A DNA stretch of 64,000 nucleotides from Rhizobium sp. Pop5 (GTDB taxonomy: Bacteria > Pseudomonadota > Alphaproteobacteria > Rhizobiales > Rhizobiaceae), in NCBI RefSeq assembly GCF_024721175.1, contig NZ_CP099399.1, positions 806,001 through 870,000 on the forward strand, read 5' to 3'. Position numbers and translations under genes: made by a program. The notes under the pieces are model-generated. The model did not search any database. It saw nothing but the letters and a program-made list of their open reading frames with translations, and had not been told where the DNA came from. Position 1 is the stretch's first letter, and each line of letters opens with the position of its first letter. Of this stretch, positions 17,688 through 25,530 are shown in pieces.

Positions 17688-17745
17688 TTTGTACTGTTTC
17701 GCATAAAATGACTCTCGTCAAGAATTTAATGCGAAACGGTACAAA
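17688..17745. promoter_or_regulatory. Long inverted repeat, probable TetR operator pair
   Basis: Left arm 17688-17704 and right arm 17729-17745 are 17 bases each and complementary at 16 of 17 positions (TTTGTACTGTTTCGCAT on the left; the right arm's complement differs by one C). A 24-base spacer separates them. The structure fills the gap between the divergent GST and TetR genes and ends two bases before the TetR start codon. Two dimers bound at such sites would shut off both promoters. The arms themselves are not palindromic, which is unusual for a single dimer site. Confidence 0.72.
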
Positions 17746-17747
17746 AT

Positions 17748-18368
17748 ATGAAGGATGAGAAGAAGCGCGGCCGCCCGAGGGCCTTCGACGCCAAAGCTGC
17801 ACTCGGCAAGGCGCGGGATGTCTTTTGGGACAAAGGGTTTGCCGCCGCCTCGCTCGACAATCTGAGCGCGGCGACCAACCTCAACCGCCCCAGCCTCTAC
17901 GGCGCCTTCGGCGACAAGGAAGATCTCTATCTCGATACGCTGGAAGGGTATCGCCAAGATGGCATGGACGTGCTGACCGAGGCACTCGATCCGTCACTAC
18001 AGCTTCGCGACAATATCGCCCGCGTCTATGCCGGGGCGTTGGAAATCTATTTGCACGGCGAAACCGCCGCCCGCGGCTGTTTTCTGATCGGCACGGCCAC
18101 GGCCGAGGCAATCCAGCATGAGCGCGTCCGCGAAGTGCTCGGCCGCAGCCTCAGCGATTTCGACGGCGAGATCGAAAAGCGCATGCGCCTTGCTGTGGAA
18201 AGAGGCGAGCTTCCCGAGGGCGCCGATCCGCAAATGCTTGCAAGGCTTGCCTCCGCCGTCATGCATTCGCTCGCCGTCCGCGCCCGCGCCGGCGACAGCC
18301 GCGAGGTACTGGAAGCGATCGCCCGTTCGGGCGTCGAGCTGATCTGCGGCAGCGCCAGCCGCCTCTAG
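17748..18368 (+). CDS. TetR/AcrR-family transcriptional regulator
   Basis: A 206-residue regulator. The N-terminal tail KDEKKRGRPRAFD is basic (the common GRPR-FD extension). The HTH covers about 14-60 (ALGKARDVFWDKGFAAASLD, then NLNRPSLYGAFGDKEDLY), and the C-terminal ligand domain is of the NemR/AcrR type. Only two bases separate its ATG from the inverted repeat, and no Shine-Dalgarno sequence is visible, suggesting leaderless or weak translation. It probably represses itself and the divergent GST gene. Confidence 0.85.
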   Translation: MKDEKKRGRPRAFDAKAALGKARDVFWDKGFAAASLDNLSAATNLNRPSLYGAFGDKEDLYLDTLEGYRQDGMDVLTEALDPSLQLRDNIARVYAGALEIYLHGETAARGCFLIGTATAEAIQHERVREVLGRSLSDFDGEIEKRMRLAVERGELPEGADPQMLARLASAVMHSLAVRARAGDSREVLEAIARSGVELICGSASRL

Positions 18369-18374
18369 CAACCT

Positions 18375-19616
18375 TCAGGTCGAGCCCGATCTCTCCGCAT
18401 CCCTCGGCCGCACCGTCCAGGCATAGGCCGCACCGGCCAGCAGCAGCAGAGAGGTTCCGAGGAACACGGCCCGCATGCCGACATGTCCGCCGATGAAGCC
18501 GCCGAGGATGGGGCCGGCCACCTGGCCGACATATTGCGAGGAGACCGACAGCCCGAGAATGCTTCCGGCCGCGCTGTCGGGCACGCTGTGGCGGATGACG
18601 GCGGCGATGCAGGGCAGAAGTCCGCCGAGTGCCGCGCCCATCAGGAAACGCAGGATGATCAGCTGCCAGGAACTGGTGACGAAGGCCTGCGGGAGCAACA
18701 GCAGCCCGGCGACGGCGAGTGCGCCCGCTATGACTGGCCAGTGGCCGATCCGGTCGGCAAGCCTGCCGAGCCGCGAGGCCGAAAGAATGCTGCCGAGGGC
18801 GGCCGCCGACATCACGAGGCCGGAGATCATCGTCACCTCATTCTCGACGGACACGATCTGCGCGACATAGACGGTGATGATCGGCTCGATCGACATATTG
18901 GCGAACATCAGAAGCATGCCGGTTGCCAGCATGGCGATGACAGGCCGCTTGTCGGCAATGGATTTCCATCCACCGTTCGCCTTCGCCGCCTGCTTGCGGG
19001 CCGGCGATTTCTCCTCCTTGATCAGGAAGGCCGTGGCGAGGAAGGCGAGGAAGATCATGCCGCCGGCGGCGAGAAACGTACCGCGGATGCCGATGATGGG
19101 CGGCAGCGCTCCGCCGATAAGCGGCCCGACGAGGTTGCCGGCCATGATGCCGGAGGAGAGAACGCCGAGTGCCCAGGCCGAACGGTCTTTCGGCGTCTGC
19201 GTCGCCACCAGCACCATCGAGCCCGAGGCATAGCCGCCGGCAAGCCCGACGAAGAGGCGCAACGCCACCAGCTGCCAGACATTGCCGGCCATGCCCATCA
19301 GCGAGATTGACAGCGTCATGCCGAGGCTCGCACGCACCAGCATCAGCTTACGGCCGTAAATGTCGCCGAGCCGACCCCAGAGCGGCGCGACGAGCGCAGC
19401 GGCGAAGAAGGTGGCGCCATAAGCGATGCCCGACCATTGCACGATCGCCGCATGGTCACTGACGCCGAGTTCCTCGACATAGAGCGGCAAGAAGGGAAGC
19501 AGCAACGTCATCGCCACGATCGTGGTGAAGGAGCCGATCAGCGAAATGGCGAGATTGCGCTTCCAGAAGATTGAGCCCGGTTTGGCGCTGGCCGCGTCCC
19601 ATTGCGTATCTGTCAT
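18375..19616 (-). CDS. MFS multidrug efflux transporter
   Basis: A 413-residue 12-helix major-facilitator protein. Helix 1 begins NLAISLIGSFTTIVAMTLLLPFLPLYVEELG; APLWGRLGDIYGRKLMLVRA is motif A and SSGIMAGNLVGPLIGGALPP is a motif C-like antiporter signature, so drug export is likely. The start at 19616 has GAGG seven bases upstream. The start is one base from the end of a decayed PEBP gene on the same strand, so the pump may have inherited that gene's promoter region. It converges with the preceding TetR gene, with a six-base gap. Confidence 0.83.
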   Translation of the reverse strand: MTDTQWDAASAKPGSIFWKRNLAISLIGSFTTIVAMTLLLPFLPLYVEELGVSDHAAIVQWSGIAYGATFFAAALVAPLWGRLGDIYGRKLMLVRASLGMTLSISLMGMAGNVWQLVALRLFVGLAGGYASGSMVLVATQTPKDRSAWALGVLSSGIMAGNLVGPLIGGALPPIIGIRGTFLAAGGMIFLAFLATAFLIKEEKSPARKQAAKANGGWKSIADKRPVIAMLATGMLLMFANMSIEPIITVYVAQIVSVENEVTMISGLVMSAAALGSILSASRLGRLADRIGHWPVIAGALAVAGLLLLPQAFVTSSWQLIILRFLMGAALGGLLPCIAAVIRHSVPDSAAGSILGLSVSSQYVGQVAGPILGGFIGGHVGMRAVFLGTSLLLLAGAAYAWTVRPRDAERSGST

Positions 19617-19617
19617 C

Positions 19618-19858
19618 TCATGCCTCGGCATCGATCGTGGAACGCAGCTCCGCCGCGCCTGATGAAACAATGTGCCCCTTCGCCGCGACGAGCGGATCGG
19701 CGCGGGTGAAATTGTCCTGAGATCGAGCTTTCTACGTCAGGCGCATGGGAACCGCAGCGGTACACGCGCTCGTCGTTCCAGGGCGGGCACGCACCCATAT
19801 AACCGCCGTTCGGACCGTCCTTCAAGACGGTGCGTCCGCTATCGTCAATCTGGACCAT
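19618..19858 (-). pseudogene. Remnant of a PEBP (YbhB/YbcL-type) gene, truncated and frameshifted
   Basis: The minus-strand frame contains GGYMGACPPWNDERV, the ligand-site core of bacterial phosphatidylethanolamine-binding-like proteins (normally GY-GPCPP). After residues equivalent to HA-DVE-S-SGQ the frame shifts by one base, and the second frame reads FTRADPLVAAKGHIVSSGAA to a stop at 19618. That matches the usual PEBP end (a KGH-x-L-A-G motif). The N-terminal half is missing: the region to the right is occupied by the oppositely oriented SnoaL-like gene. This is a broken relic; a sequencing error alone would not explain the lost half. Confidence 0.6.
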
Positions 19859-19880
19859 CTCGGTCGAAAGTGCTAAAACA

Positions 19881-19897
19881 GATTGCATTATGCAATC
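19881..19897. promoter_or_regulatory. Perfect 17-base palindrome upstream of the SnoaL-like gene
   Basis: GATTGCATTATGCAATC has perfect 8-base arms around a single T. It lies 21 bases before the SnoaL-like ATG, between that gene and the leftward PEBP remnant/MFS unit. Position and symmetry suggest an operator for a dimeric regulator not encoded next door. TTGCATTATGCAA-type sites are also used by MarR/AsnC-type factors, so no family can be assigned. Confidence 0.6.
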
Positions 19898-19918
19898 GGT
19901 CAGAAGGAGGACATTCCC

Positions 19919-20254
19919 ATGAGCGACATGCGCACAACGCGCGAGCAGACAGTCCGTGACCTCTATGCCGCCTATCTCGATGACCGTAAGGATGTCGTCG
20001 GCGCCATGCTGACGGAGGATTTCACATTCTCCAGTCCGCGTGACGATCACATCGATCGGGCGGTTTATTTTGAGCGCTGCTGGCCGAAAGAGCCGGTCTT
20101 CCGCGGCTTTTACATCGAATTCCTGGCGATCGACGGAGACGAGGCGGCCCGTGCCGAAAAGCTGGATGGCACCAGTTTCCGCAATATTGAAAGTTTTCGC
20201 TTCCGCGATGACAAGATCGCATCCGTGGAGGTCTATTTCGGCCGGAATTTGTAA
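19919..20254 (+). CDS. SnoaL-like / NTF2-fold protein
   Basis: A 111-residue protein of the SnoaL-like polyketide-cyclase superfamily (cone-shaped alpha+beta barrel). The sequence REQTVRDLYAAYLDDRKDVV followed by LTEDFTFSSPRDDHIDRAVYFERCWP is typical of the uncharacterised SnoaL_2/3 proteins common in soil bacteria. The ATG at 19919 has AAGGAGG nine bases upstream. It converges with the TauE gene (17 bases). The function is unknown; members bind small hydrophobic ligands or act as isomerases/hydrolases. Confidence 0.78.
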   Translation: MSDMRTTREQTVRDLYAAYLDDRKDVVGAMLTEDFTFSSPRDDHIDRAVYFERCWPKEPVFRGFYIEFLAIDGDEAARAEKLDGTSFRNIESFRFRDDKIASVEVYFGRNL

Positions 20255-20271
20255 TCCCTGACGAGGCTGCT

Positions 20272-21003
20272 TTAAAAAATCCGTATCGCCGACGTTGCAA
20301 TGATGATCATCGAGACCGCCAACATCAGCGGCCGCACCGGCAGGCGTTTGACGAGGATCGCGCCGAAGGGGGCGGCGATGACGCCGCCGATGATGAGGCC
20401 GATCGCCGAATTGAGCTCCGACCAGCCGAGGGTTGCGACGAAGGTTATTGAAATCGTTAGCGTCACCGCGAATTCGGTAAAGTTGGTCGAGCCGATCACC
20501 CGCTTGAGGTCGTGACCGCGGCCGATGAGCGTGCTGGTGACGATCGGCCCCCATCCGCCGCCGCCGATCGCATCGAGCAGGCCGCCGCAGAGCCCGACGG
20601 GCGGCACGGCCCAGTCGCGCACCTCGCGCTGCGCTGGCGGCCGGAAGGCCTTGTAGAGGATCAGCAGCCCGATCGCGATCAGATAGGCCGACACAAACGG
20701 CTCGATGGTCTTGCCATCGATATTGACGAGCAGATAGGCGCCGACCGCGCCGCCGATCATGCCGGCGGGCGCAAGCCGCACCACCAGGCGCCAGTCGACG
20801 TTGCGATGATAGGCATGCGAGAGGCCGGACGCGGCCGTCGTGAACATCTCAGTCACATGCGTCATGGCGCTGGCATTGGCCGCCGGCACGCCGAAAGCGA
20901 GAAGACTAGTCGTCGACAGCACGCCGAAAGCCATGCCGAGCGCGCCATCGACGATTTGGGCGCAGAAGCCTACGGCGATGAAGAAGAAGATATCCGATGT
21001 CAT
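20272..21003 (-). CDS. TauE/SafE-family (DUF81) membrane transporter
   Basis: A 243-residue inner-membrane protein with about seven hydrophobic helices. The family half-repeats are visible: GFCAQIVDGALGMAFGVLST near the start and GLCGGLLDAIGGGGWGPIVT in the middle, each with the G-G-hydrophobic signature of the sulfite/sulfoacetate exporter family. Export of a sulfur-containing or other organic anion is the general role; the substrate is not known. The PmtA-like methyltransferase gene lies 51 bases upstream on the same strand. Confidence 0.82.
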   Translation of the reverse strand: MTSDIFFFIAVGFCAQIVDGALGMAFGVLSTTSLLAFGVPAANASAMTHVTEMFTTAASGLSHAYHRNVDWRLVVRLAPAGMIGGAVGAYLLVNIDGKTIEPFVSAYLIAIGLLILYKAFRPPAQREVRDWAVPPVGLCGGLLDAIGGGGWGPIVTSTLIGRGHDLKRVIGSTNFTEFAVTLTISITFVATLGWSELNSAIGLIIGGVIAAPFGAILVKRLPVRPLMLAVSMIIIATSAIRIF

Positions 21004-21054
21004 GCGGTCCCTCGGGCGAACGATAGAGGCGACGCGGAAGGAAGATCCTCCGTC

Positions 21055-21708
21055 TCAGGCGGCAAACCCGCGCTGTTTCAGCCGGACGATCTTGAAGAAG
21101 CCGTTCGGAAAGACCGGCAGGATCTCGGCGGCCGCAAAATCGCCGCGGCGCTCGGCCCAGGCGACGATGCGACGAAGACGGAAGGCGGATGACCAGCCGA
21201 TGTGACGCACCAGCGGCGCCACCGCCGTCTCGATCGCGCCCTGCAGACCGGCGCCGTCGCCGAGCTTGCTGGCGAGGATGATCTCGCCGCCCGGCCGCAG
21301 CACCCTGGCGCATTCGTCCAGTGCCCGCTCGGGATCGGGGATGAGAGTGATGACGAAGGGCAGGCAAACCACATCGAACGAGCGATCGGCAAAAGCGAGC
21401 GCATGCGCGTCCATAACCTCAAGCGCCTGCACATGTTGCAGGCTTTCGCGTCTCGCCTTTTCGCGGGCACGCGCGATCATGTGTTCGGAAATATCGATAC
21501 CGGTTACCCGGCAGCGGCGCGGGTAGTGCCCGAGCGTCAGGCCCGTACCGACGCCGATCTCCAATATATCCGTGCCGGCGGCGGCCGCGAGCGCGGCAAG
21601 CTTGCGATGGCCATCGCGCAGGATGCCGCGATAAAAGCGGTCATAGACCGGCGCCCAGCGCTGATAGATTTTCTGCTGATCTTCCGCCCTGTTGCGAAGC
21701 TCTGGCAT
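21055..21708 (-). CDS. Class I SAM-dependent methyltransferase, PmtA-like
   Basis: A 217-residue methyltransferase. YQRWAPVYDRFYRGILRDGHRK and the SAM loop ILEIGVGTGLTLGHYP (48-63), then GIDISEHMIARA and LEVMDAHALAFADRSFDVV, resemble Rhodobacter-type phosphatidylethanolamine N-methyltransferase, including the middle IPDPERALDE and the late HIGW. PmtA makes phosphatidylcholine from PE at the inner membrane, a lipid important for rhizobial symbiosis. A ubiquinone/menaquinone-type or unrelated methyltransferase remains possible. The ATG at 21708 sits behind GGAGGCG; the ATG at 21738 is ten codons earlier. Confidence 0.65.
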   Translation of the reverse strand: MPELRNRAEDQQKIYQRWAPVYDRFYRGILRDGHRKLAALAAAAGTDILEIGVGTGLTLGHYPRRCRVTGIDISEHMIARAREKARRESLQHVQALEVMDAHALAFADRSFDVVCLPFVITLIPDPERALDECARVLRPGGEIILASKLGDGAGLQGAIETAVAPLVRHIGWSSAFRLRRIVAWAERRGDFAAAEILPVFPNGFFKIVRLKQRGFAA

Positions 21709-21725
21709 GCCGGCGCCTCCCCAAG

Positions 21726-21825
21726 GCAATTCCGGCAAAAGTGCATAACGGTTTTTGCGTTCGGAATTGCGTAAACCAAATAAATTAGAGCGGTTCTGCC
21801 TTCTTGAAATGCTGAACCGCTTTAA
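21726..21825. repeat. Palindromic rhizobial intergenic repeat, copy 1 (two hairpins)
   Basis: The first hairpin (21726-21770) has perfect arms GCAATTCC/GGAATTGC and an inner CAAAA/TTTTG pairing. The second (21785-21825) has 12-base arms TTAGAGCGGTTC/GAACCGCTTTAA with one mismatch. The first module recurs at 33393, 62324 and 62426. This two-hairpin layout resembles the RIME-type mosaic elements described in rhizobia; the name is an inference. It begins 18 bases upstream of the methyltransferase start, so it may form the 5' end of that mRNA. Confidence 0.72.
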
Positions 21826-21905
21826 AGTCCAGCACTTAAACTCCTGAGGGCGGCCTCGGGTTCCTCACGGTCTAGGTGCAAAACGCTGAGCGGCACTGTT
21901 GCATC

Positions 21906-22232
21906 CTATTTGACCGGCGTGAGCCCAAGCTTTTTACCGTCCAACTCGCTGCCGATTTCGACGATTTTCTTCTGCTTGTCATAGACGCAGATCTGCGTGA
22001 CCAAGCCTTTGGCGCCCTTCGGCTTGCCGGTCAGCAGCGCCAGCCCGTAATGGGAGGTGCCGAAGGGATCGACGGTGACGACAGGCTGTTCGATCGTGAC
22101 CGCTGCCTTCCTGCATTTGGCTTCCACATCGGCAGCGAACTGCTGCCAGGCCATGTCCGAGGAGGCGTGCGCCGCACCTGCGAGGGAAAGAAGCGTGGCT
22201 GTGGTCAGAAGCCGGATTATATTCCTGTTCAT
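21906..22232 (-). CDS. Small secreted/periplasmic protein of unknown function
   Basis: A 108-residue protein with a clear Sec signal peptide (MNRNIIRLLTTATLLSLAGAAHA, cleavage after AHA near residue 23). The mature part is polar with two cysteines (AEAKCRKA and TQICVYD), which could form a disulfide in the periplasm. VTVDPFGTSHYGLALL is a distinctive stretch. I do not recognise a named domain. It stands alone between the methyltransferase repeat element and sodB. Confidence 0.7.
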   Translation of the reverse strand: MNRNIIRLLTTATLLSLAGAAHASSDMAWQQFAADVEAKCRKAAVTIEQPVVTVDPFGTSHYGLALLTGKPKGAKGLVTQICVYDKQKKIVEIGSELDGKKLGLTPVK

Positions 22233-22445
22233 ATCGGTTCTCTCTTGTTGGGCGTCGCCGGCGAAGCGGTTTTCGGGCCACGCATTCTCGATGATTTGAA
22301 GGCGCGATTACAGCCCTGAAACTGAGGCAAATTTTCCTCCAGCCGGTCGTTTTTTGATAATTCGCCGGTTGCCTCTCCGTGCTTCCCCTCCTATGTTCCG
22401 CCTCACCTGCCGATGACGCAATCTATTGCCAAGAGGAGATCTGAC

Positions 22446-23048
22446 ATGGCTTTCGAATTGCCTGAACTTCCCTATGATTACGAAGCGCTTGCTCCCTTCA
22501 TGTCGAAGGAAACGCTGGAGTTTCACCACGACAAGCACCACAAGGCCTATGTCGACAACGGCAACAAGCTCGCCGCCGAAGCCGGCCTTTCGGATCTCTC
22601 GCTCGAAGACGTCGTGAAGAAGTCCTTCGGCACCAATGCCGGCCTCTTCAACAACGCCGCCCAGCACTACAACCACATCCATTTCTGGAAGTGGATGAAG
22701 AAGGGCGGCGGCGGCAACAAGCTGCCGGGCAAGCTCGAGGCGGCCTTCACCTCCGACCTCGGCGGCTACGACAAGTTCAAGGCCGATTTCGCCAATGCCG
22801 GCGCCACCCAGTTCGGCTCCGGCTGGGCCTGGGTTTCCGTCAAGAACGGCAAGCTCGAAATCTCCAAGACCCCGAACGGCGAAAACCCGCTCGTTCACGG
22901 CGCCACCCCGATCCTCGGCGTCGACGTCTGGGAACACTCCTATTACATCGACTATCGCAACGCCCGCCCGAAATATCTCGAAGCCTTCGTCGATAGCCTG
23001 ATCAACTGGGACTACGTTCTGGAACGCTACGAAGAAGCCACGAAGTAA
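22446..23048 (+). CDS. sodB: Superoxide dismutase (Fe/Mn family)
   Basis: A 200-residue cytoplasmic enzyme converting superoxide to hydrogen peroxide and oxygen. The metal ligands are His27 (EFHHDKHH), His77 (QHYNHIHFW), Asp160 and His164 (DVWEHSYYIDY). The ELPYDYEALAPFMSKETLEF start and the GGNKLPG-GKLE region are typical of rhizobial SodB, whose metal preference can be Fe, Mn or cambialistic. The ATG at 22446 follows AAGAGGAG; an in-frame ATG 11 codons earlier is not the family start. A strong terminator follows at 23071. Confidence 0.93.
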   Translation: MAFELPELPYDYEALAPFMSKETLEFHHDKHHKAYVDNGNKLAAEAGLSDLSLEDVVKKSFGTNAGLFNNAAQHYNHIHFWKWMKKGGGGNKLPGKLEAAFTSDLGGYDKFKADFANAGATQFGSGWAWVSVKNGKLEISKTPNGENPLVHGATPILGVDVWEHSYYIDYRNARPKYLEAFVDSLINWDYVLERYEEATK

Positions 23049-23070
23049 GCGGCATCCACCTGAAAATTCC

Positions 23071-23107
23071 ACACCCGGCGCCTCAAACGCCGGGTGTTCT
23101 GTTTTCT
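23071..23107 (+). terminator. Rho-independent terminator of sodB
   Basis: Perfect 10-base arms ACACCCGGCG/CGCCGGGTGT (23071-23080 and 23088-23097) with a 7-base loop, followed by TCTGTTTTCT. It begins 23 bases after the sodB stop codon. Confidence 0.87.
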
Positions 23108-23154
23108 CACCATGCCGTCACAGCCCTGTCATCGGCCACTCCTAATCACGCTCC

Positions 23155-24000
23155 ATGTCTTCCTCTGCTGTTCCCCTGTTCCGCTTCGGTATCATCGCCG
23201 ACCCGCAATATGCGGCAATCGCGCCGCATGCGGCCATGGACCGCTATTATGCCAACAGCCTCGCCAAAGTCGCTGAGGCGATCGAGGTCTTCAACGGCTG
23301 GGAGCTGAGCTTCGTCATGACGCTCGGCGATGTCATCGACCGCAGCTTCGCAAGCTTCGACGATATCCTGCCGGTCTACGAGAAGCTGCGGCACGAGGCG
23401 CTCTTCCTGCTCGGCAATCACGATTTCGCGGTGTCCTCGGGACATCTGTCCGAAATCGCGACGCGCCTCGGCATGCCGTCGCCCTATTACAGCTTCTCCC
23501 GCCACGGCTGGCGCTTCATTGTGCTCGACGGCAATGAGGTCAGCACCTTCGCGCCGCCGGAAGGCCATCCTCATCGCGCGCTTGCAGCGGAGATGCTGGC
23601 CGAGCTGCAGGCCAAGGGCGCCAGGAATGCCCATTCGTGGAATGCCGCGCTGAGCGACGAGCAGTTCGCCTGGCTCGGCAACGAGATTGCCAGCGCTGCC
23701 GCGGTCGGCGAGAAGGTGATCGTCATGAATCACTATCCGGTGCATCCGCCCGGCGAGCACGGCATGTGGGACAGCGAGCGCATCGTCGCGCTGCTCGCCT
23801 CGCACGAAAACGTCGTCGCCTATCTCAACGGTCACGACCATGTCGGCAATTATGGTGTGGCCGGCGCCTGCCATTTCGTCAATTTCAAGGGCGTGGTCGA
23901 CACAGAGAAAGAAAATGCCTTCGCGATCGTCGAGGTCCATGCCGACCGCATCGAAATCCGCGGCTTCGGCCGGGAGGAGAGCCGCACGCTGCCTTATTAG
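23155..24000 (+). CDS. Metallophosphoesterase, ADP-ribose/CDP-alcohol diphosphatase type
   Basis: A 281-residue calcineurin-like hydrolase. The two-metal motifs are in order: FGIIADPQYA (D-x-H/Q), LGDVIDR (GD), GNHDF (GNH), MNHYPVHP and NGHDHVGNYG (GHxH). The spacing and the RYYANSLAKVAEAIEVFN segment resemble ADPRibase-Mn (ADPRM) proteins, which hydrolyse ADP-ribose and CDP-alcohols. No signal peptide is present, so it acts in the cytosol. It lies just past the sodB terminator and probably has its own promoter. Confidence 0.82.
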   Translation: MSSSAVPLFRFGIIADPQYAAIAPHAAMDRYYANSLAKVAEAIEVFNGWELSFVMTLGDVIDRSFASFDDILPVYEKLRHEALFLLGNHDFAVSSGHLSEIATRLGMPSPYYSFSRHGWRFIVLDGNEVSTFAPPEGHPHRALAAEMLAELQAKGARNAHSWNAALSDEQFAWLGNEIASAAAVGEKVIVMNHYPVHPPGEHGMWDSERIVALLASHENVVAYLNGHDHVGNYGVAGACHFVNFKGVVDTEKENAFAIVEVHADRIEIRGFGREESRTLPY

Positions 24001-24018
24001 ACCACGCAGCGGCGAGCG

Positions 24019-24711
24019 TCAGGCGGACACGGTCTCGGTCCAGCCGCTGGTCCAGATTTCCCGCAGCCTGTCGCCGTCGCCTTTGAAGAAATCCTCAGCT
24101 GTCGCGCAGCGTTCAACGCGGTCGCTGCGGAAATTGCGGATCGCTTCGCGCAGCTCGCACCAGGCGACGATATTGGCGGTCTGCGAATAATAGATCAGCG
24201 CGATCGGCCGGATCGTGCGCTCGCTCTCCCGGCCGAGCTCGTCGCGGTAGCCGAGCAGGAGTTTGCGTTCGTCGCGGATCGCGCGGCGCACGATCGCAAG
24301 GTCGAATCCAGCAGGCGGCTGCGCGATGGTGCCCCAGGCATAAAGCGCCTTGTTGTCCATCGCCTGGCGCAGCGGCGCCGGCACCGCGCCTGCGATCTTC
24401 TGGTTGACCCGGCGGGCGGCCTGCTTCAGCTCCGCGTCCGCAGTCCGTTCGAGCATCGCCAGCGACAGCACGATCGCCTCCATCTCCTCGATCGAGAACA
24501 TCAGCGGCGGCAGGTCAAAGCCCGGCCGCATGATATAGCCGATGCCGCGTCCGCCTTCGATCGGCACCCGCATCGCCTGAAGTGCGGCGATATCGCGATA
24601 GATCGAGCGCACGGTCACTTCAAGCGTCTCGGCCATGACAGCCGCCGTCATCGGTTTTCTTGCCAGCCTGAGGATCTGAATGATCTCGAAAAGCCGCGAA
24701 GCCTTGCGCAT
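24019..24711 (-). CDS. YafY-type regulator (HTH_11 plus WYL domain)
   Basis: A 230-residue transcriptional regulator. The DeoR-like winged HTH (RLFEIIQILRLARKPMTAAV, then VTVRSIYRDIAALQAMRVPI) covers about 6-60. The central WYL domain (about 135-205) binds an unknown ligand; its core here reads LIYYSQTANIVAWCELR. These proteins usually sit opposite the gene they repress. Here the divergent partner is a LysE-type exporter, and a CTGACA-N6-TGTCAG palindrome lies between them. Confidence 0.85.
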   Translation of the reverse strand: MRKASRLFEIIQILRLARKPMTAAVMAETLEVTVRSIYRDIAALQAMRVPIEGGRGIGYIMRPGFDLPPLMFSIEEMEAIVLSLAMLERTADAELKQAARRVNQKIAGAVPAPLRQAMDNKALYAWGTIAQPPAGFDLAIVRRAIRDERKLLLGYRDELGRESERTIRPIALIYYSQTANIVAWCELREAIRNFRSDRVERCATAEDFFKGDGDRLREIWTSGWTETVSA

Positions 24712-24736
24712 TTTCCTGCCTCCGCTTCCAACGCTC

Positions 24737-24754
24737 CTGACAATACACTGTCAG
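24737..24754. promoter_or_regulatory. Palindromic operator of the YafY-type regulator
   Basis: CTGACA and TGTCAG are perfect 6-base arms with a 6-base spacer. It lies 26 bases upstream of the regulator start and 87 bases upstream of the divergent lysE-like gene. TGACA/TGTCA palindromes are frequent beside WYL-domain regulators, so autoregulation is the simplest reading; binding is not shown. Confidence 0.62.
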
Positions 24755-24840
24755 TTGGGTTTCGCTATAGAGCCGCCTATCGAATTGAAATCAATCACAG
24801 TCTTTCAAGAATTCCGAAAAACAAGGAGCGGACAACTGAC

Positions 24841-25476
24841 ATGGACTATCACCAAAACCTCTGGCTCTTCTTCACCCTTCTCTTCGGCATCATCATCGTT
24901 CCGGGCATGGACATGCTCTTCGTGCTCGCCAATTCGCTGACCGGCGGCGTCAAGCGCGGGCTGGCGGCGACCAGCGGCATCATGGCCGGCGGCGCTGTGC
25001 ATTCGGCCTATGGTGCGGCCGGCGTCGGCGTGCTCGTCACCATGCTGCCGCAGCTCTTCAATCTGCTGCTCTTTGCCGGCGTCGCCTACATGATCTGGAT
25101 CGGTGTTTCGCTGGTCCGCAGCTCGATCACCGTCGAAGCCGTCGGGCCGGGAACGGCGCACTCCAGCTGGCGCGCCTTCCGCCAGGGCGCCGTCACCTGT
25201 CTCATCAACCCGAAGGCCTATATTTTCATGTTTGCCGTCTATCCACAGTTCCTGAGGCCGGAATATGGCCCGTTCTGGAGGCAGGGCCTGATCATGGGCG
25301 CCATGACCGTCGTCACGCAGCTCGCCGTCTACGGCACGCTGGCGATGACGGCCGGCCGCAGCCGCGACCTGCTGATCGCAAATCCCGACGCCACCGCCTT
25401 CGTCGGCCGCTTCGCCGGAATGCTGCTGATTGCGGTTTCGGCCTTCAGTCTCTGGGAAGGGTGGAAAGGCGCGTGA
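24841..25476 (+). CDS. LysE/RhtB-family amino acid exporter
   Basis: A 211-residue inner-membrane translocator with about six hydrophobic helices. The family signature at the N-terminus reads GIIIVPGMDMLFVLANSLTG followed by GVKRGLAATSGIMAGGAVHS, and LINPKAYIFMFAVYPQF is the conserved central NPK motif. It exports an amino acid, homoserine lactone or related metabolite; the substrate is unknown. It is divergent from the YafY-type regulator that probably controls it. Confidence 0.85.
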   Translation: MDYHQNLWLFFTLLFGIIIVPGMDMLFVLANSLTGGVKRGLAATSGIMAGGAVHSAYGAAGVGVLVTMLPQLFNLLLFAGVAYMIWIGVSLVRSSITVEAVGPGTAHSSWRAFRQGAVTCLINPKAYIFMFAVYPQFLRPEYGPFWRQGLIMGAMTVVTQLAVYGTLAMTAGRSRDLLIANPDATAFVGRFAGMLLIAVSAFSLWEGWKGA

Positions 25477-25530
25477 GCCTTGAAGTTCTCCTGTCTCGGC
25501 GACGACGCGGCGGCGGAAGACGGTGCATCA

